Positions 1 to 9,944 of a stretch of 64,000 bases of DNA are shown here, in pieces (position 1 is the first letter of the stretch; every line of letters starts with the position of its first letter). Source of the DNA: Sipunculus nudus (taxonomy: Eukaryota; Annelida; Sipuncula; Golfingiida; Sipunculidae); assembly GCA_026874595.1 (NCBI GenBank), contig CM049310.1:88171556-88235555 (forward strand), given 5' to 3'. The position numbers and the translations under genes are program-made. The notes under the pieces are model-generated. The model saw only the letters and a program-made list of their open reading frames with translations, was not told the DNA's origin and ran no database searches.

Positions 1-198
1 CCCAGAAAAGAAAGAGAAAGAATAATTGAAATCGATGATTTTACACTCGGGGGACCTAAATCAGTCAATCCACAAGAATATATACTCAAATCTGAATATG
101 GAAATAAACTGGTCAACCTTTATATGAAGGGAAGGCTGAATAGGATGCAGGGTACTAGATCGAGTTCTCTTCTGGACATTATAAATACTCTATTATCG
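1..198. repeat. Tail of a preceding tandem unit (module M3)
   Basis: This stretch matches 8500-8700, 54030-54240 and the short piece at 38674-38760, so the window opens inside a repeat unit. It reads as a weakly open frame (KERERIIEIDDF...) that is also present at 8474 and 53990. The shared frame is explained by recent duplication and I do not call it a gene. Confidence 0.6.
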
Positions 199-1014
199 AA
201 CGGGGCCCATTACTTTAATAGATATCATGACATCCATACATATGTACATGACATATGTTCTCTCCTCAGAATATAATAGCATCTGCAAATATTTCGTTCT
301 TTTTTATTATACACTGTGAGAAAATAAATTGCATAGGGCGCAATCAATGGGCAAAAGAAAATATCTATCATATCACAGGCTGTAAACGTGAAACGAACTT
401 TCCTTTTAATTTTTTTATTTTTAAATATTAATTTGGTGTTCAGTTCAGATATCCTCGGCGAGCAAAGGCAACTGAGGAAATTAAATGTATTTCCTACTAC
501 ACCCAAGACTCATAGGTTATTACAAAGCACATGTTACTTTTAAAACTAAATACATAAAACTCTCTAGTCTATTCTGATCGCAATTCGGAAGGTCAGAACA
601 TATTAGTACGTATGTGTTGAGCACCTGGGTATTTTAATTAATTCAATGTTGTGCCATATGTCCACATGAAACAACCACGATAGCTGCTGTTTCATTATCA
701 TACTGTGATTTGCATTATTAATGTTGTTTTTACACCAAGAGTGCAAATAATTTAAAGTATTAATTAAGAAATCTAATTAATTCCCAGTTGTTGCACGATA
801 CATCTGATTTATCCTTGCCACTGTCAAAGGTCCGAAATAATCGCAAACCACAGATTTGAGCAAGGTATCTGTGGATTGTATGTGTACCTTTTTCGGTGGG
901 GGTCAATGTTAAATACTAGAATAGAGTTCTGTAAGCGCTGAGTGATCACAAGGGAAGAATCTGAGTGCTCCCTCCATCGCCTGGCCCAATTGTTTTCCGA
1001 CCAGAGCTAGTTCC

Positions 1015-1195
1015 AAATGCAAATGCGTTTAAATTTTGAACATTTGAAATTAAATGCCCTTCAAATTAGGATTGTGCATTTTAAATTATTTAAATACATT
1101 TGAATTTGCATTCAAATACAATGGATAATGACACATTTGCACTTGAAATGTCTGAAATCTCTAAGAATTTTTGCATTTTCATTCAGATGCGATGA
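1015..1195. repeat. ATTTGCAT-rich AT cluster
   Basis: Many imperfect copies of ATTTGCAT, AAATGCAAAT and related words are packed into about 180 bases. Homologous clusters lie near 10757-10930, 29085-29250, 39545-39735, 46845-47330 and 55035-55210. The octamer is the classic POU/Oct motif, but here it looks like cryptic simple sequence. Confidence 0.5.
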
Positions 1196-1309
1196 CTGGA
1201 AAAGGTAAAGCACTAAAAAGTAGCAAAATCTATTTCCTGTAACTTTGAATGTGACCAATAGTCAGTTTTTGAAAACCAACCGTTATCAAAGAGCTAGCGT
1301 ACATAGGGA

Positions 1310-2190
1310 GAGACTCCGAGAGAGTCGAGCTGTAATGGGGAATCGGCTATGACGCTACGACCTTCGAATTAGGGTCGAGGTAAAAAAAAAATCCAAGTGT
1401 ACATGTGTCACGTATGAGTAATATTTTGCATAAAAGTCAGTTGTTTCAAATCAGCCATTGTGGAGATCTAGCGCAAACACAGAAAGAAGATAGAGAGGAA
1501 AAGAAAGTAAATGTTATAATTGATTTTGCACTAGGGGCGTGTGAAAGTCCACCCTCATAATGAAAATTGACCCAGTTTTTATATAGGTAAGAATCCCCAT
1601 AACCATATTACGCATGTCGAAAATAATGCTTTATTGATACATGCTACGATTCATACAAAGTGTGAAAAACATACAAGTAGAATTAACGGACCTATTGTTA
1701 ATCGTTTGTAAAAGCTTAATAGAAATTGTATTATTTCCATTACAGGGGATTTCAGATCAAATTCCCCAAATATATGATACATATATAATATAATATATTG
1801 AAAACTATACAAGGTACGTCTGTAGGGCAGATTTGTGAGGTCGTTCAGCTTATATTTTCGTAAATAGGTGTATATAACTTGATGCATGCAATTGCAAAGC
1901 GATCGCTGGAAGCAACGTCCCCCCCCCCCACTGGCCCGGAACTCAGCGAAACGGCTATGGAGTGTACGACCTTGGGAATAAAATTAATATTAGTTGCAAA
2001 TCTGTGATGCAAGACTAATATTGTGTTCGTATTTCAGCTTTTGAAAGTCAATTAGCTCAAAGATCTAACGGGGAATGGTGAAAAAAAAGCAAAAAAAAAA
2101 AAAAATTGTTTTGCACTTGGTTTATCACAGTAGGTACACCCATCAATTTTTAACCAAATATTGATATAGGAAAAAATCATGAGCTCTATA
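1310..2190. repeat. Two diverged copies (M1, M2) of a ~220-bp module
   Basis: The order of words at 1310-1600 is AATCGGCTATG, TACGACCTT, a TAATATT...TGC block, CAG(C)TTTTGAAA-TCAGCC, GAGATCTA, an A-rich stretch, then TTTTGCACT. The same order recurs at 1930-2190 and, in more changed form, at 8310-8660. Every unit has the M1/M2 pair, so the module predates the duplication of the NAT units. A short non-autonomous element is possible, but I see no terminal repeats. Confidence 0.45.
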
Positions 2191-2417
2191 AGCCTCCCCT
2201 CCCGGTTTGAGGCTTAATTAATAAATTCAGAGTATTGTCAGGTATGGCGCATACATCTACACCACTTGTTCACAAACCATTCATCTACCACCCCAGCGTC
2301 GCCAGAACATATCTCGAAGTTAAGGCTGTCAAATTAGTTTATAACGGAGGAAATTCTGCTTCGCCTGTGCATTTTGGGTATCTTTTCTAAGAGGAATGAT
2401 ATTATTTATGACGGGAT

Positions 2418-3758
2418 TTATATGACAGTGTCATTCGTCCCGCCTTGACGTGGTTTCTTGCAATATTTTGACCAGTTTTCCACAGCCTGTAGTGCTATAT
2501 CTGAAGGTATTTCTGGAAAATACTCGCCAATAGTGGACAGGATTTCGCTGGGTGTCGCCAGTTGTTTGGGTTGTAATATTCCGTCATCATCTTCTAGGAG
2601 TAATGTGTCATTTTTCAAAGCTACACAGCGGCCTTTACGAAATATGACGCATCGTAGCGACGTAAGAAATAATCCAGTGGTATGAGTTACGTATATAGGC
2701 TTCATATTGTCTTTACAACGGTCAAGGTCAACGGGGTCAAGGTTAAACCAGTATACGTCTGCCCAAACTGATTTCGCACCGGTTAACTTTTCTTCTTTGA
2801 TTCTCCTGACGCTTTTTTCCTGTCGGAGATAAAATCCCTTTTCAAGTTTTACATACTTATAGAACAAAAATGATCCCTGATACGTTGCCGATTCCTTCTC
2901 AAAGTCCAGTGAAATTGCTTGGAAACACGGGCATCCATGGCCCACTTCGACAAGGTAAGAGTCACCTTCAGTGATCACGTCATGTAACAGCGTCACCACG
3001 TGATTATTTGCACCAGGCACGTAAACTGAGGCTTCCAGTATCTCAGTGTGATAACCCAAGGCTTTCAAAAGAAAATACTTGAAGGAGTTCACCGTCCAGC
3101 ATAAACCGCCAGATCCCCTCAAAACGAACTCCTGAAAAATAAATTCTGCGATGATAATCAATTATTAAATTCGTTAAAATAAATTGTTTATACTAAGAAT
3201 CAATAAGTAGGCCTTGTGTGTGTACAATCGAAAAATATTTTGGTTTGATAAAAAATACACAGGATTTCTTGAAAATTAGCACTGGCTTTACATTTAAACC
3301 ATATATTCATGTGAAAGTATCCAAAAAACACGCACCCACCCACACCCGCATTCACCCACCCAAACACACACTCACCGTTACACACACATACATCCCAGTC
3401 CGGTTTTGTCAAGAATCTGAGGCCCACATGATCAAGAAAAAAATTGTGTTGTTACATATCATAAAAATGTTTAAACGTATTGCAGTTAATAGACCAATTA
3501 ACCTCTATCCCTCTTATCTAACACAATTAGTTAACACCAATTGCAGTGTTACTCACAATGTTTTCTTCTTCTGTTGGAACTTTTCTATCGTCGACTTTGA
3601 GACTCATCGAGTGAAGATTGTGGAATGGAACTTTAAGATAAAACTTCCGGATAATCTCGTTCACCAGACCCAGCGCGTCATTGTTCAGAAGACGCTCAAC
3701 GTCCTTCACCCCCCAGTGATGACGTCACGTAATCCAAAGCTCTCTCCTTTGACAGCAT
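2418..3758 (-). pseudogene. NAT-A: arylamine N-acetyltransferase-like, one frameshift in exon 1
   Basis: Exon 1 is 3557-3758 and exon 2 is 2418-3131, separated by a 425-base intron with a GTGAGT donor and a TTTTTCAG acceptor. The NAT family transfers acetyl from acetyl-CoA to arylamines, hydrazines or related amines in the cytosol through a Cys-His-Asp triad. Here exon 1 gives the family's VPFHNL motif near residue 43. Exon 2 gives GSGGLCW with the nucleophile Cys78, NNHV with His111, and YLVEVGHG, which places Glu at 129 instead of Asp. The rest of exon 2 is open to TGTCATATAA. The lesion is a run of six C at 3709-3714 where sister copies have five. It shifts the frame at about codon 16 and stops translation at about codon 21. 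It is either a young pseudogene or a homopolymer error in the assembly; without it the product would be 304 residues, the normal NAT size. Confidence 0.8.
3320..3400. repeat. CA/CCCA-rich low-complexity tract in NAT-A intron
   Basis: This tract consists of ACACAC and ACCCACCC words. Homologous tracts lie in the introns of D (31460-31520), E (41450-41500) and F (49490-49550), with a short remnant near 5960. It is a useful marker for aligning the introns and has no coding value. Confidence 0.65.
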
Positions 3759-3911
3759 GATTCTGTTGTGCCTGGAAAAATATGGTTAAAATATAAAATA
3801 TATATAACCCTTATCATGAAATTTAAAGTTCTCGACATTTCTTGTATCCCGCTTTTTTCTTATTGTCAAGCCCCTATGCCGTCACCAAACTGTCGGGTTT
3901 TTTTTGTACAG

Positions 3912-4225
3912 TGGGTCTAGGCATCAGTTTAGAGCGAGTCTTGAACGCTCTGGAACGATTTTACCAATGCACACTACTAGAATCTTCGAAAAAGCAGTGC
4001 CAAAATGATAGAGGCTATGAGATCGAGTGTCCTTCTGAAAGTTTTAACGATATATGTTGGTGGATTTACCTAAAGGAAAACAGTATCGAAGTATCACACG
4101 GTATCACAGAACGCTGTTCCACGACAAGCCAGCCACGCGTAGTGCGGACTTCATTATCAACTTCGGGTATTCGGCGTCATATTTTGGTGGGATTTGCATG
4201 CAATATGGTAACGATAGTTGCCAGA
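3912..4225 (+). pseudogene. Exon-like coding remnant, unidentified, opposite strand upstream of NAT-A
   Basis: A pyrimidine-rich tract and TACAG acceptor (to 3911) precede a frame reading GLGISLERVLNALERF, followed by a C-rich stretch and then GYEIECPSESFND. About 4050 the better frame changes and continues through YRSITRYHRTLFHD and ADFIINFG...SYFGG to about 4225. Tyr, Phe, Cys and Gly are placed as in a real domain. A diverged, partly deleted copy is at 50008-50253, and only its first part survives near 6472, 32068 and 41998. I do not recognise the protein. The frame change implies decay, or two exons brought together. It lies 150 bases from the NAT start on the other strand, so a shared promoter region is possible but unproven. 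Confidence 0.4.
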
Positions 4226-5377
4226 TTTTTTTAAAATGAAAACTGACCTGATTATAAAGTACAATGACTTTTTTCTACTAACTAACGACTCAAGAGATAA
4301 AAAATAACTCCACCTGCCTGAACCTTTAAATCTTCATATACCTCTGGTTGAAAACCCATCCAGAGTCCTACTGCTAGTGAATGGGTAATTTGCTTGTTCT
4401 CTACTTGTCTTTCTATGTCCTTAGTAAACATTTATATATCAGTGTCTACCTGTGTCTTTCCTCTTTTTTACAACAGGGTTAAAAATTAACACCGAAATAC
4501 CGGAATTCGCAGCCAGTTCTCGTGGAGTTATCTGCTCAATACTGTCCCCCTGCACCAAGAAAACGTCAGTGTTTTCTCTTTTTTTCTTCGAAATTTAAAC
4601 CTGTCGATTAATCTTACATATCCTAGCTTGAGAAAATTAGTCATATCCAAAATCACTTTAAATGTAAAACAATTATTCTATTTTCAGTCACTTCTACATA
4701 AAAATCAGTTTATTATGCTTGAATTGGACTCTAAATCAAAAGGATTACATAGCATGTTTTAAAAACACATTGAATAATAAAATTTTTAACCTGTTATACA
4801 AATATCGACTTGTAATAAACCAAATATAATATATTGGCATTGATATTTGAAGAAGTACTATTAAACTTACATTTTAATAAAAAGTGACGATCGGTATAAT
4901 TCACGGAGACTCAGTAAATTTTGTTCTGCGGGCCCTATATTCGTGTTGATATTTCTTTTAATTTCGAGCCCTGCATATTGTCGCAAGTGCATGCATCTTA
5001 ACCTTTGGTCCAAAATCAAGTTAATATCGACAAATGCATTCCGGCGTGTGTACTGGAATACTCGATTTATGCTCAGTGAAAGCGGTACGAAAATCAGAAA
5101 TTTCCATATAATGACTAGGTGCTATGTATAGACATGGCTACCTGGTATATTTTATTTTCCCAAGGGTTTGCAGGGCAACATTTGAAGGATAAACATTTTA
5201 CAGATTTTACATGTGATTATGTTTGCCTAATTTCCAAAGAATCGGTCAATATCCTTCGAGAAACGGTCATGAAACGATACGTTTACAGTCGACAGGCTCT
5301 TTTGAATCGGCATTGTGAGTTAGTGTGACTAGTGCCAGCTCTGATATTCCGTTATGTTTAAATTTTATTTATTTTGC
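4226..5377. other. Non-coding AT-rich spacer of unit 1
   Basis: I see no supported gene. The stretch is homologous to 50254-51437 in unit 6 and partly to 25500-26311 in unit 3. Short reading frames here are not shared with intact frames in those copies. Confidence 0.6.
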
Positions 5378-5521
5378 ATTGATTGTACAAATAGTTGTTA
5401 TCACTAAACGGAGCTTTCTCCATGGCTCAGGTGATAGCGTTTGGTAGCATCTAGAGGTGATGGAAGCAAAAAAACCCGGAGAAAATAAACGGAACTTGGA
5501 GGGGCCACTGCAACCCACTCT
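5378..5521 (-). mobile_element. tRNA-derived SINE, 3' part only
   Basis: This is the 3' half of the SINE seen complete at 26312-26532 and 51438-51653: the ACTAAACGGAG, GATAGCG(T)TTGGTAGCATCTAGA and CACTGCAACCCACTC blocks in reverse orientation. The promoter-bearing 5' part (boxes A and B) is missing. The SINE breaks at 5521, where an inverted segment of unit sequence joins it. Confidence 0.6.
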
Positions 5522-5905
5522 CAGAGCCAATGGCGCTATACAGCGCGCGTACGCGGGATCCACTTCTGAACTTAAGGATAAGACAGAAATCATATCAATT
5601 CTGCAGAATAGGTAGGTTAATAGCTGGCTTGTAGTATATTTGTTCGATTCAGATTCCGTTAGAAACTCAATACATATGTCTCACGTTATTGTGTTGCATT
5701 AACCATTGCAGGACTGTATCACATTCTGCCTCTAGCTTCAGAGAGTCTGTGTGTCTGGGGACTGGGAAAAGCAGGTGAACTATCCGTCAATGACTGTTGG
5801 GATAAGGCTGTCAGAAACGCAAGAGTGTGCGTCAGAGTCCCTCGAAACTTCTTTGGGCCACTCGGCGTTGTCCAAGTCCAATTCCTTGCCACTCGAGTTT
5901 AAGTC
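5522..5905 (+). other. Inverted segment holding a BACK-like exon remnant
   Basis: This segment is the reverse complement of the region beside the SINE in unit 3 (26590-26890): the bases at 5525-5615 match 26790-26890 on the opposite strand. Within it, a TTGCAG acceptor at 5712 precedes one open frame to the TAA near 5901, through LYHILPLASE, GLGKAGEL, CWDKAVRNARV and VPRNFFGPL. The copies at 26533-26742 and 51654-51869 share it but are frameshifted. The spacing (helix, GLxKAxEL, C..K.VRNA) resembles the BACK domain that follows BTB in Kelch-type proteins. That resemblance is weak and from memory. The inversion deleted exon 2 of the neighbouring NAT copy. Confidence 0.4.
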
Positions 5906-6108
5906 TGTACAATTAGCACTGGTTTACATTTGAACCGTATATTCATGTTAAAGTATCCATACACACACATCCCTGTGCGGCTGTGTCAAGAAGCTTAGGC
6001 CCACATAATCAAGAAAAAATTGTATTGTTACTTATCATAGAAATGTTCAAACGTAATGCAGTAAATAAACCAATAAACCTCTTGCCACCAGTTTATAATG
6101 TAACTCAC

Positions 6109-6308
6109 AATGTTTTCTTCTTCTGTGGGAACCTTACTATCCTCGATTTTGAGACTCATCGAGTGAAGAATGTGGAACGAACTTTACGAGAGAACTTCCG
6201 GATAATCTCGTTCACCAGACCCAGCGCGTCATTCTTCAGACTGCGCTCCACGTCCTTCACCCCCAGTGATAACGTCACGTAATCCAAAGCACTCTCCTTT
6301 GACAGTAT
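6109..6308 (-). pseudogene. Orphan NAT exon 1 remnant
   Basis: This exon 1 matches the A-type NAT exon 1 (LSKESALDYVTLSLGVKDVE) and keeps the GTGAGT donor context at 6103-6108. The initiator ATG is ATA (6306-6308). A base is missing near 6180, so the exon is 200 rather than 201 bases and the frame is lost after about residue 38. No exon 2 follows: the intron runs into the inverted segment at 5905. It is a dead fragment left by rearrangement. Confidence 0.8.
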
Positions 6309-6471
6309 GGTTATGTTTTGCCTGGAATATATGATCAAAGATATAAAATATATATAACCCTTATCATGATATTTCAGGTTCTCGACGTTTATTTTTTCCC
6401 TCTTTTCTGTTATTGTCTATTGTGTGAAGTTCCAATGCCCTCACCGTACTGTTAGATTTTTGTTTCTACAG

Positions 6472-6606
6472 TGGGTCAAGGCATCAGTTTAAAGCGAGTC
6501 TTGGACGCTGTGGAACGGTTGTACCCATGACATTCTGCAAGGAGTTGTGAATGCGGTGAAACCTTACTCGGCTGAACGCTATCTAGTGAAAAAGGGCAGG
6601 CAGGGA
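6472..6606 (+). pseudogene. Fused remnants: unidentified exon start plus glycerate-kinase-like fragment
   Basis: CTACAG is followed by GQGISLKRVLDAVERLYP, as at 3912. After CCATG the sequence jumps to the second half of the fragment seen whole at 27354-27486 (GVVNAVKPYSAERYLVKKG). The same fused join occurs at 32068-32200 and 41998-42135, so the deletion that created it predates those duplications. It is non-functional. Confidence 0.4.
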
Positions 6607-8309
6607 GGGCAGGGAGGGGGATTGAGTCATGAATTTCTGTGTAAAATTATTGTTCCATAGTTTCCAACGTACTCAAACATTCTGTTATGTTCACTCATTT
6701 TCAGCTGATAAGATGGAAGTGTTTATTAGCTGATGTTTGTTAGCTGGTGTTAACCGGTAGGTGCATCATAGAAGGTGCTTATATAACAAATAAAAAAAAG
6801 TTAATGGCAAAGGAGTTGGCCCTTTGGAAATGCATTACATACAAAGTATGAACTTGATATCTTGATCAGTTTATGAGTTCAAGCGATGAATAATTTGTTT
6901 TAAAGAGCGATAATGATATTTGGAAGAGCAATAATACCTACACTCTTTATAGATTATATTTTAGTCAGTTTTAGCATTAAGCAAGATTATGATTTTATCA
7001 CAACAACAAATGGCATCAATGAGCAGGTGGAACTGCACTGAAACTGGGTTTGTATTTAAGATTGCAGGTTCATGTCCATTATACCATTTTAACTAGAGTT
7101 ATATATAATTTGGATATTATTGTTTAGAAACAGCATTGGTCCATCATTAATTGTTGTTACTTATGTTGTATATCCATGTTCTACATCATCAACCTAGATT
7201 TTTGTATTTTTATACAAAAATATCGAAAGGAAAGAAGCTGAAATCTGCAAACACAAAACAGTTTAAAAAAATGCCAACCCATTTAACTTAATAATCACTT
7301 GTGATCGCAAGAGCCTTTAAAAATCCCCTGACTCCTCAAATTATAAAAAAAAAAATCCTGACTTTTCCCTTACCTGGAAAATGATTTTTACTTCTGACTT
7401 TTCCCCGGCCGTTAGCAATCCTTATATCATCGGGCCTATATCGCAGTGTTTTACCACCCGCCATGTAAATGCCCCACGCGATTTTCAATCGCATTCCGCA
7501 TACCGCGTTCTGCCGCCGTAGTCCGCATAACCGGATTCCGTACGCCCGGTGACCGCAGATTAAAGCTACTTTTCACACCGTTCTGTACTTATCTCCGAAT
7601 CCGCCGGCTAATTGAAAGGACCAAGCTGTGTTGTAAACAGTGATGTAGTCGAGTCCACACCATCTGAGTCCAAGTCCAGGCCACTCGAGTTCAATTCCAA
7701 GTCCGAGTCCTTGAGGTTCTAGTCCAAGTCCACCTTCTAGTCGGAGTCCAAATAAACGGCCTTAAAAAGGAATTTAACAGGAAATTTCATACTATCATGT
7801 ACACTTTAAGTTCGTTCACACATGCTTTTACGAGAATGGTTAATTTTGATTACCGCTCCCGATGCTGAGTAATGTTAAGAACATATAGTGTCATTATTTA
7901 GTAATATTCCGTTAGTAATTGTGTATAACTCTATATAATATGTGACAGTTTTAGTTTTATTTGACACGAGAGTCCTTAGCTCCGAGTCCAAGTATAAGTC
8001 CGAATCAAGGACCCTCAGGTCCTAATCAGGACTCTAGTCCTAGCTCCATCACTGGATGCAAAACACTGTCCTTCTGATTGAATTCTTACTTTTCCTCACC
8101 AGTACGAAACTCCTGAACTCTCAGTCCTAAGAACACGCTGAAAGTCCTTCAACCCTCTTTTATCCGAGGCTTTTTTTGTGTCTCAATTTGTTTCTTCTGT
8201 TTCTGGCAAATAAGCTTCACACTCGAAGAGATCTCAAAGTTATCCGAGACAAAAAGATATGATACAAAAATAAACTAGATGTAACCCCAATACCCCACCC
8301 ACCGGGCCG
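6607..8309. repeat. Unit 1 distal spacer with two GAGTCC-rich clusters
   Basis: This stretch has no gene. It holds two low-complexity clusters of GAGTCCAAGTCC-type hexamers at 7641-7755 and 7970-8050, separated by about 215 bases of ordinary sequence. The same paired arrangement occurs at 43136-43556 and 53205-53622. The remainder aligns to 27500-28427, 32200-33080, 42140-43760 and 52160-53830. Confidence 0.6.
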
Positions 8310-8697
8310 CAACTGAGCGATATTGAGGAATCGGCTAGTGAGTGAACAGCCTTGGGAAAAAAGTTAAGGTCAAAAATAAATATCAGGTGCAAATCTTATG
8401 CCTCGGACTAATATTTTGCTCAAATTTAAGCTTTTGAAAATCAGCCATATTGGAGATCTAACTGAATCAGAATATGACAGAAGAAGAAGAGGAAGAAAAA
8501 AAACCCAGAAAAGAAAGAGAAAGAATAATTGAAATCGATGATTTTACACTCGGGGGACCTAAGTCAGTTTATCCACAAGAATATATACTCAAATCCGAAT
8601 ATGGAAATAAACTGGTCAAACCTTATATGAAGGGAAGTCTGAATAGGATGCAGGACTAGATCGAGTTCCCTTCTGGACATTATAAATACTCTATTTT
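8310..8697. repeat. Module M3 with acidic/basic low-complexity frame
   Basis: This is a third diverged copy of the module at 1310-1600 and 1930-2190. An A/G-rich tract (GAAGAAGAAGAGG) yields a frame reading Glu-rich then RKERERIIEID from 8474 to 8659. The copies at 1 and at 53990 differ in length of the purine tract, which shifts the frame, so coding is unlikely. Confidence 0.45.
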
Positions 8698-9932
8698 CGA
8701 GCTGATTTCGGCGAAAACGACGTTTCTAACAGGTTCTAAATGGCCTAATGAAGCTTCTAAAACGCTTCTTTTGCAATTTAAATCGGCCATTTTTGCACAA
8801 AACACGATCTTGTATTACACGAAAACCGAGCTAATTCGGGCGAAAACGACGTTTGTAACAGGTTCTAAATGGCCTAATGAAGCTTTTAAAATGCTTCTTT
8901 CGCAATTTAAATCGGCCATTTTTCCACAAAACACGATTTTGTATTACCCGAAAACCGAGCAGGTTTCGGCGAAAACAACGTTTCTAACAGGTTCTAAATG
9001 GCCTAATGAAGCTTCTTAAACGCTTCTTTCGCAATTTAAATCGGCCATTTTCCACAAAACACGATCTTGTATTACGCGAAAACCGAGCTGATTTCGGCGA
9101 AAACGACGTTTCTAACAGGTTCTAAATGGCCTAATGAAGGTTCCAAAACGCTTCTTTCGCAATATAAATCGGCCATTTTCTCACAAAACACGATCTTGTA
9201 TTACGCGAAACCGAGCTGATTTCGGCGAAAACGACGTTTCTAACAGGTTCTAAATGGCCTAATGAAGCTTCAAAAAACGCTTCTTTCGCAATTTAAATCG
9301 GCCATTTTTGCACAAAACAAGATCTTGTATTACGCGAAAACCGAGCTGATTTCGGCGAAAACGACGTTTCTAACAGGTTCTAAATGGCCTAATGAAGGTT
9401 CCAAAACGCTTCTTTCGCAATTTAAATCGGCCATTTTCCCACAAAACACGATCTTGTATTTTGCGAAACCGAGCTGATTTCGGCGAAAACGACGTTTCTT
9501 ACAGGTTCTAAATGGCCTAATGAAGCTTTTAAAACGCTTCTTTTGCAATATAAATCGGCCATTTTCCCACAAAACACAATCTTGTATTAAGCGAAACCGA
9601 GTTGATTTCGGCGAAAACGACGTTTCTAACAGGTTCTAAATGGCCTAATGAAGCTTCTAAAAACGCTTCCTCCGCAATTTAAATCGGCCATTTTTGCACA
9701 AAACACGATCTTGTATTACGCGAAAACCGAGCTGATTTCGGCGAAAACGACGTTTGTAACAGTTTCTAAATGGCCTAATGAAGGTTCTAAAACGCTTGTT
9801 TCGCAATTTAAATCGGCCATTTTTGCACAAAACACGATCTTGTATTACGCGAAAACCGAGCTGATTTCGGCGAAAACGACGTTTCTAACAGGTTCTAAAT
9901 GGCCTAATGAAGGTTCTAGAACGCTTTTTTCG
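8698..9932. repeat. 129-bp satellite array, about 9.5 copies
   Basis: Starts of the unit GCTGATTTCGGCGAAAACGA fall at 8701, 8830, 8959 and so on, a 129-base period. Copies differ by scattered substitutions and one-base deletions. Because 129 is 43 codons, several copies stay open on one strand (QFKSAIFAQNTILYY...), which is a by-product of the period. The array sits where other units read CTCTATTATCGA-ACGGGGCCC, so it was inserted or expanded inside the unit. A short TCGA-type sequence lies at both edges. Confidence 0.9.
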
Positions 9933-9944
9933 AAAGGGGGCCCA

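Larger units (their letters stand above)
199..2417. repeat. Unit 1 spacer downstream of NAT-A
   Basis: This non-coding spacer is shared with units 2, 4, 5, 6 and 7. It starts at the landmark GGGGCCCATTACTTTAATAG, which recurs near 9945, 38766 and 54247. It holds an AT-rich ATTTGCAT cluster (1015-1195) and two diverged copies of a roughly 220-base module (1310-1600 and 1930-2190). The stretch 2244-2380 is conserved just past the NAT stop in most units and may be 3' UTR. No gene is supported. Confidence 0.6.

Noticed and set aside
225-506. Minus-strand frame of about 90 residues (with CDMIDIFFCPLIAP) also open near 9945 and 54259
   Set aside because: It is conserved only to the degree of recent duplication, is broken in units 3, 4 and 6, and has no recognisable domain.
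2721-2750. TCAAGGTCA nuclear-receptor site in NAT exon 2
   Set aside because: Falls in conserved coding sequence (LDPVDL region), so it is explained by the protein.
8474-8659. Small acidic/basic protein MTEEEEEEKKPRK...
   Set aside because: The purine tract varies in length between copies and shifts the frame; it belongs to module M3.
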